From positions 1-37,148 of the forward strand of contig CAYNSQ010000005.1 of the NCBI GenBank assembly GCA_964400155.1: 37,148 nt of DNA. Direction: 5' to 3'. The number at the start of each line of letters is the position of its first letter. The stretch's first letter is position 1. The position numbers and the translations under genes are program-made. The notes under the pieces were generated by a model. The model was not told where the DNA came from and ran no database searches. It saw only the letters and a program-made list of their open reading frames with translations. This DNA is from JAYTJL01 sp964400155. Its GTDB lineage: Bacteria; Patescibacteriota; Saccharimonadia; Saccharimonadales; UBA10212. This document shows positions 1-7,000 of the stretch, one piece after another.

Positions 1-2
1 AA

Positions 3-79
3 TGGTACCCGCGGCAGGATTCGAACCTACGACACCTGGTTCCGAAGACCAGTGCTCTAATCCACTGAGCTACGCGGGC
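3..79 (-). tRNA. tRNA-Arg(UCG)
   Basis: Complete cloverleaf on the minus strand: 7-bp acceptor GCCCGCG/CGCGGGU, D arm GCTC...GAGC, anticodon stem CTGGT/ACCAG with loop CTTCGGA (anticodon UCG, reads CGA), T arm GTAGG-TTCGAAT-CCTGC, discriminator A and an encoded CCA. The first acceptor pair is G1-U72 rather than G-C, a feature shared with the other tRNA-Arg at 12813. A decayed copy of its 5' half lies upstream at 365-424. Confidence 0.97.
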
Positions 80-97
80 CCAACAGAGGTGATTATA
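80..97 (-). promoter_or_regulatory. tRNA-Arg -10 box plus CCTCTGTTG leader motif
   Basis: On the minus strand a perfect TATAAT (92-97) is followed by CACCTCTGTTGG and then directly by the mature tRNA 5' end at 79. Expected transcription start is near 85, leaving a leader of about 5 nt. The same box plus CTCTGTT string precedes tRNA-Pro, tRNA-His and the decayed tRNA copy, so it looks like a shared tRNA promoter element. No clear -35 was found. Confidence 0.7.
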
Positions 98-120
98 TCA
101 CGATACTGCTGTTTTAAGAA

Positions 121-333
121 TCATTTACCTTCTGTCGTTTTTAAATATTTTTCCCGTCTTAATGCGTCGGTCTTCAGGATATATGCTTCATAACCAATAA
201 GTTTAATCGGGAGATATCTAGATATTGTTATCACCTTGCCTGCTTTATGCTCAGCAACTCTTTGTTTAAGATTCGCGGTTGAGCCAGTAAAAATTTTATT
301 GTTTCTCATCATCAGGAAGTAAACGTACTGCAT
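121..333 (-). CDS. small GIY-YIG nuclease-fold protein (UPF0213-like)
   Basis: A 70-residue protein covering little more than the GIY-YIG catalytic module. It has the N-terminal YVYFL strand, FTGST at the YIG position, LKQRV carrying the catalytic-type Arg, and a C-terminal EAYILK...RREKYLK block matching small stand-alone GIY-YIG proteins. In that family the fold cuts or nicks DNA, but for stand-alone short members the substrate is generally unknown. I see no Shine-Dalgarno site before the ATG. It lies between an intact tRNA-Arg and a decayed copy of the same tRNA, so it may have arrived with, or caused, that rearrangement (inference). Length is slightly under the usual 80-95 residues, with no sign of truncation. 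Confidence 0.8.
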   Translation of the reverse strand: MQYVYFLMMRNNKIFTGSTANLKQRVAEHKAGKVITISRYLPIKLIGYEAYILKTDALRREKYLKTTEGK

Positions 334-364
334 AATTAATACCGCTTATTTTTATATTACCTGC

Positions 365-424
365 TCCCACGTCATTCGACATGGCCGTATCGAATGATAC
401 GGTAATCCGCTGAGCTACGCGGGC
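365..424 (-). pseudogene. decayed tRNA-Arg copy
   Basis: The minus strand begins with the same acceptor 5' strand and D-arm start as the intact tRNA-Arg (first 22 nt, one mismatch), but lacks the GAGC 3' half of the D stem. It continues into a perfect 7-bp hairpin (ccgtatc/gatacgg, 384-401), then a GTC-GAAT-GAC mini-arm and CGTGGGA, which could still pair with GCCCGCG at six of seven positions. No 7-nt anticodon loop or CCA can be formed, so it is not a working tRNA. It keeps an upstream TATAAT and CTGTT, so it may still be transcribed. Confidence 0.6.
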
Positions 425-442
425 ACAACAGATGTAATTATA

Positions 443-1012
443 TTAGTTTTCAGGGGTTTCGTCAGGGGTTGCTTTGTCTGGGGTGGGCAAACGACGCGGT
501 TGGGCTGGTTTTTCTGTTTGAGCAAGCGTTGCTTGCAGAATTTGCAAAACACTTTTAGCATGTTCTCTGCTCATACCGACTTTTGCAATTGAAGTTGGTT
601 GGCCGGCGCTGCTACTACCTTGCATAAAATTCATAACTACACCGTAATTATTGACAATCACATCAACTGTGTCGGTAAAAAGAATCTTAGGCGTTGAACC
701 GGGTAGCGGAAAAGGTAATTCACCCAATAAATCTTCTGTTAAGCCAATTATACCGACTGGCTTTGGTAAGCCATAGCCTGCCAGTTCCCAAAGTCGAACT
801 GATTCGTCATCCTTCACATCAAAATGGCTAATAAGCAACATCAGCACATCTTCAGCTGGGCGACTCTGACCCAATTCGTAACTGGCTAGTTGCTTAACAT
901 CAATCTCAACTGCCCCAGATGTGTCAGCTAGAGTTTCCTTGGCATTTTCCCGTAGTGCTTTTAGTCTGTTGCCCAACATTCGAAAAGGTGCGTGGGCCGA
1001 TTTGTCTTGCAT
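443..1012 (-). CDS. HTH (XRE-like) regulator with C-terminal DUF3467-like domain
   Basis: A 189-residue cytoplasmic protein. Residues about 12-75 resemble an XRE-type helix-turn-helix (LGNRLKALREN..., VKQLASYELGQSRP). Residues about 108-165 (VNNYGVVMNFMQ... KVGMSREHAKSVLQIL) resemble DUF3467, a small domain of unknown function. The C-terminus is Pro/Thr-rich and probably disordered. It is transcribed divergently from murB across a 65-bp spacer, so regulation of itself or of murB is plausible but unproven. A TACAAT -10 at 1022-1027 places the start of transcription about 3 nt before the ATG, so the mRNA is nearly leaderless. Confidence 0.75.
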   Translation of the reverse strand: MQDKSAHAPFRMLGNRLKALRENAKETLADTSGAVEIDVKQLASYELGQSRPAEDVLMLLISHFDVKDDESVRLWELAGYGLPKPVGIIGLTEDLLGELPFPLPGSTPKILFTDTVDVIVNNYGVVMNFMQGSSSAGQPTSIAKVGMSREHAKSVLQILQATLAQTEKPAQPRRLPTPDKATPDETPEN

Positions 1013-1021
1013 ATACGACTT

Positions 1022-1044
1022 ATTGTACTCGATACCGTTATAAT
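1022..1044. promoter_or_regulatory. divergent -10 boxes for the HTH gene and murB
   Basis: The minus-strand TACAAT (1022-1027) serves the HTH/DUF3467 gene with almost no leader. The plus-strand TATAAT (1039-1044) serves murB and gives a leader of about 27 nt without a Shine-Dalgarno site. The boxes are 11 bp apart, so the two promoters must share polymerase-binding space. The -35 regions are weak on both sides. Confidence 0.5.
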
Positions 1045-1077
1045 AAGGCTAGTTTTGTTAATGTTAATGGTTAAACA

Positions 1078-2109
1078 ATGAAGACACCCTTAGAAAATGT
1101 AGACCTTCGAATGTACAGCACCATGCGACTGGGCGGACTGGCTAAATGGCTGGTTTACATTACAGACGAAGAAGAAATACCGCAATGCATTAAATTTGCC
1201 CACGATAACAATTCACCATGGCGAGTTATTGGTTTGGGTAGTAACATTGTCTGGAAAGATGAGGGATTTGACGGACTCTTGATAGTCAACAAAATCCCCG
1301 GTAAATACCTTCTAAGCGAAGATGATAAAACAGTAACAATTCGACTAGCAGCAGGTGAAGTATGGGACGACTGTGTAGACTGGACTGTTAAAAATGGCTG
1401 GAGCGGGCTGGAATTTCTTTCTATGATTCCCGGCACTGTTGGAGCCTCGCCCGTACAAAACATTGGCGCTTATGGAAAAGAGCTTTCTGATTTTACTTTG
1501 GAAGTCGAGGCATATGATTCGCACGAACAAGCATTTGGTGGAATCACTGCTAGTCAATGTGGATTTGGCTACCGAACCAGTCGGTTTAAAAAACACGACC
1601 AAGGGCGGTTTGTCATAACTTCGGTCGTGTTAAAACTAAATAAATCCGGCCCCCGACCGCCTTATTACGAAGTGCTGCAGCGCTATTTAGATGCTCATGG
1701 AATTTTAGAACATACCTCACATACAATCCGCGAAGCAGTAATGGACATACGTAGCAATAAATTACCAGACCCTTCCAAAATAGGTAATTGTGGTTCTTTC
1801 TTTACCAACCCAATTGTCAGCAAAGAACACTACGAAGAGATTAAGTCCCATCATCCGGATATTAAATCTTGGCAACTGGATAACGGTAAAGTCAAATTAG
1901 CTGCCGGATGGTTGGTAGAAAAAGCCGGCTTTAATGACTTCCATGATAAGAAAACCGGAATTGCCACATGGCACGCTCAAAACCTAGTTCTTATTAACGA
2001 GCATGCCGAAACAACTGAAGATTTATTAAAGTTCAAAAAGAAGATTGTCGACAAAGTTAATGGAGCCTTTGGCGTTACCCTAGAACAAGAACCCGAGCTC
2101 TTGCCTTAA
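1078..2109 (+). CDS. murB: UDP-N-acetylmuramate dehydrogenase (type I MurB)
   Basis: Cytoplasmic FAD enzyme that reduces UDP-GlcNAc-enolpyruvate to UDP-MurNAc with NADPH, the second committed step of peptidoglycan synthesis. Visible marks: STMRLGG start, FAD-binding GLGSNIVW and IPGTVGASPVQNIGAYG, catalytic-type Tyr165-Arg166 in FGYRTSRF, GNCGSFFTNP with the proton-donor Ser240, and a C-terminal Glu in LEQEPELL. The length of 343 residues matches the E. coli-type long form. MurA, the preceding enzyme, is encoded about 1.3 kb downstream on the same strand beyond glyA. A bidirectional terminator hairpin follows the stop codon. Confidence 0.97.
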   Translation: MKTPLENVDLRMYSTMRLGGLAKWLVYITDEEEIPQCIKFAHDNNSPWRVIGLGSNIVWKDEGFDGLLIVNKIPGKYLLSEDDKTVTIRLAAGEVWDDCVDWTVKNGWSGLEFLSMIPGTVGASPVQNIGAYGKELSDFTLEVEAYDSHEQAFGGITASQCGFGYRTSRFKKHDQGRFVITSVVLKLNKSGPRPPYYEVLQRYLDAHGILEHTSHTIREAVMDIRSNKLPDPSKIGNCGSFFTNPIVSKEHYEEIKSHHPDIKSWQLDNGKVKLAAGWLVEKAGFNDFHDKKTGIATWHAQNLVLINEHAETTEDLLKFKKKIVDKVNGAFGVTLEQEPELLP

Positions 2110-2114
2110 TGTAA

Positions 2115-2140
2115 TAAATACTTGACTAGTTAAGTATTTA
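2115..2140. terminator. bidirectional terminator between murB and glyA
   Basis: A 12-bp stem (2115-2126 with 2129-2140, one G-T pair) closes on a 2-base gap, so the apical pairs must open. It is flanked by A/T-rich tracts on both sides, with TTTATTTAT on the murB side. It sits between convergent genes and overlaps the glyA stop codon. A related hairpin followed by the same TATTTATTTA tract lies at 19324-19345, also between convergent genes. Confidence 0.65.
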
Positions 2141-3250
2141 TTTATCGCTCGGCAGGGGGTATTTGAGTGAGAAATGTTTAACTTCTTTATGCAGTTTAGC
2201 AAGCTTATCATCGTCTTCCCTTTCATCAATTGCTTGCTTCATCCATTCTGCTAGCGTCACCATATCCTTTTCTTTCAAACCTCTAGTCGTAACTGCCGGG
2301 GTACCCAATCTTATACCGCTGGGTGTAAACGGTGGCAACGGGTCGTCTGCAACACTGTTTTTGTTAAGAGTAAGTCCAATTTTATCTAAAACCTCTTCTA
2401 CGACTTTGCCGTCTATGCCAAAACTTTTGTAGACATCCGCCAGAATAAGGTGGTTNNNNNNNNNNNNNNNNNNNNNNNNNNNNNNNNNNNNNNNNNNNNN
2501 NNNNNNNNNNNNNNNNNNNNNNNNNNNNNNNNNNNNNNNNNNNNNNNNNNNNNNNAAACCACCACGTGGTCCACGAAGTGTCTTATGCGTAGTTGTACTA
2601 ATGACGTGAAAGCCGTAGTCAAACGGGTTTTTGGCTACACCTCCTGCTATCAGTCCGGCAATGTGTGCCATATCAGCTACCAATAGGGCTCCGACTTCAT
2701 TACCAATTTTGGCAAACTTAGCATAATCCAGCTCTCTTGGGTAAGCAGAAAATCCCGCCATAATAATTTTTGGCTGGTGCTTTTTTGCAACTTCTCTTAG
2801 TGCATCATAGTCAATTTCGCCGGTAGAAATGTCTTTCATTTTATATCGGACGAAGTTGTAGGTACGAGCCAAAACAGTCACCGGTGCGCCGTGAGTTAGA
2901 TGCCCGCCATGACTCAAATCCATAGCCAACACTGTGTCGCCGGGGTCTAACCAGGCGTGATAGACCGCTTCATTGGCCTGAGCCCCCGAATGTGACTGTA
3001 CATTAGCGTGATCAGCTTTAAAAAGTTTTTTGGCGCGCTCAATGGCTAGTAGCTCAACCTTGTCAGTATTTTCTTGCCCGCCATAATAGCGCTTACCAGG
3101 ATAACCTTCCGAATATTTATTTGTAAAAACACTTCCCATAGCCTCAAGCACCGCACGAGTTACGTAGTTCTCGCTGGGGATTAGTTCCAAACCCTCTCTT
3201 TGTCTTTTTTCTTCTTTTTTTATTAGCGCTGTTACATCATTATCAGACAT
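2138..3250 (-). CDS. glyA: serine hydroxymethyltransferase (interrupted by assembly gap)
   Basis: PLP enzyme converting serine and tetrahydrofolate to glycine and 5,10-methylene-tetrahydrofolate. Family marks: LELIPSENYVT near the N-terminus, NKYSEGYPGKRYYGG, the QSHSGAQAN block, VADMAHIAGLIAGG, and the PLP-lysine motif STTHKTLRGPRGG just before the gap. After the gap NHLILAD, LNKNSV and SGIRLGTPA match the C-terminal half. A strong GGAGG site (3258-3262) precedes the ATG. Compared with the E. coli enzyme about 78 residues are missing where 100 N stand, so the true gap should be near 230 bp. Nothing suggests a real disruption. Confidence 0.96.
   Translation of the reverse strand: MSDNDVTALIKKEEKRQREGLELIPSENYVTRAVLEAMGSVFTNKYSEGYPGKRYYGGQENTDKVELLAIERAKKLFKADHANVQSHSGAQANEAVYHAWLDPGDTVLAMDLSHGGHLTHGAPVTVLARTYNFVRYKMKDISTGEIDYDALREVAKKHQPKIIMAGFSAYPRELDYAKFAKIGNEVGALLVADMAHIAGLIAGGVAKNPFDYGFHVISTTTHKTLRGPRGGXXXXXXXXXXXXXXXXXXXXXXXXXXXXXXXXXXNHLILADVYKSFGIDGKVVEEVLDKIGLTLNKNSVADDPLPPFTPSGIRLGTPAVTTRGLKEKDMVTLAEWMKQAIDEREDDDKLAKLHKEVKHFSLKYPLPSDK
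2456..2555. other. assembly gap (100 N) inside glyA
   Basis: Exactly 100 N, a placeholder length. Aligning the flanking glyA halves to the E. coli enzyme from memory implies roughly 230 bp of missing sequence. Confidence 0.95.
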
Positions 3251-3369
3251 TATTATTCCTCCATTATTGTTTTGCTAGATGATGATAAATTGGCGCTAAA
3301 TTACAACATCCCTTTATTGTAGCAGGCGTAAAGGATAACTAAGTGTTGTGGACGAGTCTATACCAGTTG

Positions 3370-3378
3370 TGATATGAT
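3370..3378 (+). promoter_or_regulatory. extended -10 promoter of HTH-murA
   Basis: TGA-TATGAT (3370-3378) matches an extended -10 (TGn then TATnAT). The ATG at 3390 is only 11 nt beyond the box, so the leader would be about 5 nt with no room for a Shine-Dalgarno site. No convincing -35. Confidence 0.5.
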
Positions 3379-3389
3379 TTTATGGTTTT

Positions 3390-4910
3390 ATGCAAGATAC
3401 AAACCAAAAGATAGGTAACTTAATCTATCAAATTCGCCAAGAACGCGGCTTGACCCAAGCAGCCTTTGCTAAAAAACTTGGTACATCACAATCAGCTGTC
3501 AACAGAATAGAACACGGAAGACAAAACCTCAGCCTAGACACGCTTGGTCGTATAAGTGATGTACTTAACAAGCAACTAATAACTATTAGTGACACCGTGA
3601 ATTTAAAGATTAATGGTGGCAACCAACTAAGAGGTGAGATAGAACTAAAAACTTCAAAAAACGCCACAGTTGCACTACTCTGCGCCAGTTTGCTCAATAA
3701 AGGCACAACAAGACTAAAGAAAGTACCCAGAATTGAAGAAGTTAACCGAATAATTGAAGTCTTGATCAGTATCGGTGTACGCATAAGATGGTTACCAGGC
3801 AATGAACTAGAAATAAAAACACCAACTACTTTAAACCTGGAAAAAATGGACAAAGTTGCAGCCCGCAAAACTCGAACCGTAATTATGATGACAGGACCAC
3901 TCATACATGAATTCGGTAGCTTTAAGATTCCATATGCTGGCGGCTGTGAACTTGGCAAAAGAACAGTCCTACCTCACATTTATGCACTGGAAGAGTTTGG
4001 CGCTAAAGTTGAAACCACCAGTGGCTACTACAACATTATTACTCGCCGAGCACAACCAAAAAGACCAATTGTTCTTTATGAATCGGGCGACACCACAACT
4101 GAGAATGCCTTAATGGCTGCAGCTAGGTTTGAAGGTGTAACAACAATTAAGATGGCCAGTGCCAATTACATGGTGCAAGACTTATGCTTCTTTTTACAAA
4201 AACTAGGGGTCAAAATTGAAGGTGTTGGTACCACAACCCTAAAAGTTAGGGGTGTCAAAGATATTAAACGCAATATTAGTTACTCCCCGGCCGAAGATCC
4301 GGTGGAAGCTATGACCTTTATTTCAGCTGCTGTCGCAACCAATTCATCTATAACTGTAAAACGAGTACCAATAGATTTCATGGAACTCGAACTTTTAAAG
4401 CTTGAGAAAATGGGTCTACGTTTCAAACTTAGCGATGCTTACAAAGCCGACAACGAACACACCGATCTAGTCGATATTACAATCTTCCAGCATAACGGCG
4501 AACTCAAAGCCCCAGAAGATAAATTGTACGCACGGCCTTTTCCTGGACTCAACATCGATAATCTTCCTTATTTTCTTCCGATAGTGGCAGTGGCTAAAGG
4601 TCGAACACTGGTACATGATTGGGTCTACGAAGACCGAGCTCTTATGTACGCGGAAATGAAAAAAATTGGAGTAGACCTAGAACTTGCCGACCCTCACAGG
4701 GTTTTTATAAATGGCCCCACTAAATGGCGTACTGCTGACCTAGTTACTCCTAGCGGCATCCGGCCTGCAGTTATGTTGCTTATTGGTATGCTTGCGGCAC
4801 CAGGTACGTCAATGTTGCGCAATGTTTACACTATCAATAGGGGATATGAAGACCTAGCTCAACGGCTTAACTCTATAGGAGCTGACATTGAAGTTGTCCA
4901 CGAAATTTGA
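3390..4910 (+). CDS. murA: MurA-family enolpyruvyl transferase with N-terminal HTH domain
   Basis: A 506-residue fusion. Residues 10-62 form a complete XRE-type HTH (LIYQIRQERGLTQAAFAKKL, then SQSAVNRIEHGR). Residues about 70-506 form a full EPSP-synthase-like MurA, which transfers enolpyruvate from PEP to UDP-GlcNAc. Active-site residues are retained: Lys90-Asn91 in TSKNAT, Cys186 in AGGCELGKR (the fosfomycin-target Cys in the family) and its following Arg, the Asp in GLNIDNLP, and Arg in SGIRPAV. The RIETGTF segment of E. coli MurA is changed to DPVEAMTF. The sortase gene begins within its last 23 bases. The HTH could bind DNA or act as a protein-contact domain; the sequence cannot tell. 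Confidence 0.9.
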   Translation: MQDTNQKIGNLIYQIRQERGLTQAAFAKKLGTSQSAVNRIEHGRQNLSLDTLGRISDVLNKQLITISDTVNLKINGGNQLRGEIELKTSKNATVALLCASLLNKGTTRLKKVPRIEEVNRIIEVLISIGVRIRWLPGNELEIKTPTTLNLEKMDKVAARKTRTVIMMTGPLIHEFGSFKIPYAGGCELGKRTVLPHIYALEEFGAKVETTSGYYNIITRRAQPKRPIVLYESGDTTTENALMAAARFEGVTTIKMASANYMVQDLCFFLQKLGVKIEGVGTTTLKVRGVKDIKRNISYSPAEDPVEAMTFISAAVATNSSITVKRVPIDFMELELLKLEKMGLRFKLSDAYKADNEHTDLVDITIFQHNGELKAPEDKLYARPFPGLNIDNLPYFLPIVAVAKGRTLVHDWVYEDRALMYAEMKKIGVDLELADPHRVFINGPTKWRTADLVTPSGIRPAVMLLIGMLAAPGTSMLRNVYTINRGYEDLAQRLNSIGADIEVVHEI

Positions 4911-5757
4911 TGAATTTTTACTAAGTTTCGGCTCCGGCAAAAAGACGTTAAAAAGTCAAAAGCTAAAAGCTAAAACTAAAAAGTCAAAAGCTAAAAGCAA
5001 GAAACCAAAGAAGAAAGAATTAGCTGGTACACATGTAAAATTGAACTTTAAGCGACATTTTATGCCGCCACTAGTTGGTCTTCTAGTTGCAATTGCCGTA
5101 TTTGGATTTTTTAATTCACAACTTCTTAGTTCTAGAATTGCCTATTATATCAATAGTCGTAATACTCAAAGTTCTTCCAAAGTAGTGCCAGCCAGCAGTG
5201 CAATTCCCAAAGATGCCCCGCCCAACATTATCATTAAAGACATTAACGTAAATGCACCGGTTATATATGATGAAAAGACTGTAAACCAAAATTCATTCCA
5301 ATTGGCTTTGCGTCGTGGTGTTGTACACTACCCTGACACTGCTCTTCCCGGTCAGCCAGGCAACGTAGTTATATTTGGTCATTCCAGCGGTCAGTGGTGG
5401 GCACCAGGTGATTATAAGTTTGTTTTTACGTTGCTCGATAAGTTAGAAGCCGAGGACTTAATATACATTGACTACCAAGGAACTCGTTATATCTATAGAG
5501 TTTATGACAAAATCGTTGTCAAACCATCCGATCTTTCTGTACTCAATCAAGGAAGTAAAAACATTTTGACACTTATCACGTGCACTCCCGTTGGAAGTAG
5601 CACCAATAGACTGATAGTAAGAGCTCAGCAAATATTACCCAAAGCTAGCAACAATACATCCTCAACACAGGCAGCAACCCGTCCAGCTACAGCAGAAGGT
5701 AGTTTACCTAGCAGTTCTTCTGGTTTCTGGGATGATTTAAAAGGGCTATTTAACTAG
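4888..5757 (+). CDS. membrane-anchored sortase (class D/E-like)
   Basis: Extracytoplasmic transpeptidase that cuts an LPxTG-type signal and joins the protein to an acceptor amine. The N-terminus is cytoplasmic and Lys-rich (residues about 18-45), one TM segment spans about 58-77, and the catalytic domain follows at about 112-255. The sortase triad is present: His165 in FGHSS, Cys232 in LITCTPVG and Arg241 in TNRLIVRA. The start is a TTG with a good AGGAG site 6 nt upstream (4877-4881), overlapping the end of murA, so the two are probably translationally coupled. The C-terminal tail is Ser/Thr-rich. The only LPxTG-like C-terminal sorting signal I found in the window is in the 53-residue peptide at 7934-8095. 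Confidence 0.93.
   Translation: MKLSTKFDEFLLSFGSGKKTLKSQKLKAKTKKSKAKSKKPKKKELAGTHVKLNFKRHFMPPLVGLLVAIAVFGFFNSQLLSSRIAYYINSRNTQSSSKVVPASSAIPKDAPPNIIIKDINVNAPVIYDEKTVNQNSFQLALRRGVVHYPDTALPGQPGNVVIFGHSSGQWWAPGDYKFVFTLLDKLEAEDLIYIDYQGTRYIYRVYDKIVVKPSDLSVLNQGSKNILTLITCTPVGSSTNRLIVRAQQILPKASNNTSSTQAATRPATAEGSLPSSSSGFWDDLKGLFN
4950..4998 (+). repeat. 21-bp direct repeat in the Lys-rich sortase N-terminus
   Basis: Two identical 21-bp copies (4950-4970 and 4978-4998) lie 28 bp apart. Because 28 is not a multiple of three, the copies are read in different frames, yet both encode Lys-rich peptide. A/G-rich repeats of this kind are common in CPR coding sequences (from memory). Confidence 0.8.
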
Positions 5758-6991
5758 CGTCCATTATATATCGTCGGGTTGAGCTATTCTCCCAAGTACC
5801 ATTACTGCTGCGAAACTTGCGTAGTATTACCACTTCAACAAAAGACTTCAAGAACACAGCTAAACTGACCCATCTTAATATATAGATGTAGGGAAAGGCA
5901 CTCATTACATCCCACCTTTTTGTTCGAATAGCTGTTAGATAAGTAATAACGAATGTTACAAAAACATCGATTACAAATGCAGCAGCTAAAAAGCTAAGGC
6001 TATGACGTGTAATTGCCAGATAAGGTACCCAAAGCAGATAACTAGCAAAGAATAGCAAGTTTTGTAAAACCTGATAAGACAGATATGCATCAATCCTACT
6101 TGGTTTGCGACCAATTTTGTATTTGAGCATGCTTTGCAAGCCCCCACGGTTCCAGCGTTGAATTTGTTTGGTGTAATCACCAAGTGTTTTAGGGTCTTGA
6201 GTATAAGTTATCGCGCTAGGTATGTACTGTATTTTACCTAGTTTTTTGCGATGAAGTTGCATGGTAACATCAAAGTCTTCTGCCAATGACTTATTGTCAA
6301 AATTAACTCTTGCAAATACATCTGCCCTAAAACACGATGTAGGCCCGGCAATAACAGGTACAACATTTAAAACTGCCTGTACTCGCCGGTGTAATTCCAT
6401 TCCAACGGTGTATTCAAAGACTCGATACTCGCTTATCCTTTTACCTGGTAGGCTTTTTATGTAACCGGTCGCTGCGGCATATTCTATGCGAAGTTCGCGT
6501 CTGAACACTCTGAAATAATCAGGTGAAAAGGCACCATCAGCATCAGCAATATGTATCCAACGATAGTTTTCAGCTAACTTAAACCTTCGCGCAGCTTTTG
6601 TAAGAGCCAACCCTTTACCGCTACGTCGCACCTTTATAACGTTGTTAGTCGGTAAAAACTTAGCCGCAATAAGACTGGTTCTATCTGTTGAATTATCATC
6701 AACAACATAGATATGCTCTGGTTTCATTCCAGCCACTATGGCTGACTCAATTGTTTTACCTAAAACCAACTCTTCATTATGCGCTGCAATTAAAAGAGCA
6801 AGTTTTGGTTTGTGTGTTTTTGGCGTCATCCAAGGTAGAACCGGGTCTTTAGGACCGGGAATATAAAAAATGTGGCGCCCGACACCCCCTGGGCTATTTC
6901 TATAGATTCGTCGCCTTGCTATCCTTTTTGTGCTGCTTTCACTTCGAAAAGTTCGGTTGGCATCTGGTACAAAACTTCTAAAAACTCTCAT
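5750..6991 (-). CDS. processive family-2 glycosyltransferase
   Basis: Membrane polysaccharide synthase of the cellulose/hyaluronan/poly-GlcNAc type. GT2 marks in order: LLIAAHNEE, VVDDNSTD, the DADG metal site, LAEDFDV with the catalytic-type Asp, and the QIQRWNRGG product-binding motif of processive enzymes. Three or four TM segments follow in the C-terminal third. About 55 extra basic residues precede the catalytic domain, with an internal ATG (MTPKTHKPK) as an alternative start. It lies 9 bp after the deacetylase gene and shares its promoter, a pairing that recalls PgaC/IcaA with PgaB/IcaB. The exact sugar is unknown. It converges on the sortase gene with an 8-bp overlap of 3' ends. Confidence 0.88.
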   Translation of the reverse strand: MRVFRSFVPDANRTFRSESSTKRIARRRIYRNSPGGVGRHIFYIPGPKDPVLPWMTPKTHKPKLALLIAAHNEELVLGKTIESAIVAGMKPEHIYVVDDNSTDRTSLIAAKFLPTNNVIKVRRSGKGLALTKAARRFKLAENYRWIHIADADGAFSPDYFRVFRRELRIEYAAATGYIKSLPGKRISEYRVFEYTVGMELHRRVQAVLNVVPVIAGPTSCFRADVFARVNFDNKSLAEDFDVTMQLHRKKLGKIQYIPSAITYTQDPKTLGDYTKQIQRWNRGGLQSMLKYKIGRKPSRIDAYLSYQVLQNLLFFASYLLWVPYLAITRHSLSFLAAAFVIDVFVTFVITYLTAIRTKRWDVMSAFPYIYILRWVSLAVFLKSFVEVVILRKFRSSNGTWENSSTRRYIMDAS

Positions 6992-7000
6992 GTGGTTGAC

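Larger units (their letters stand above)
58..445. repeat. 43-bp direct repeats bracketing the GIY-YIG gene (58-100 and 403-445)
   Basis: The two 43-bp copies differ at 5 positions by my count. Each covers the tRNA-Arg 5' end (acceptor and D arm) plus the TATAAT/CTCTGTT promoter. The 345-bp unit between the copies contains the GIY-YIG gene. This fits an old tandem tRNA duplication, or an insertion next to the tRNA, in which one copy has since decayed. Confidence 0.75.
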
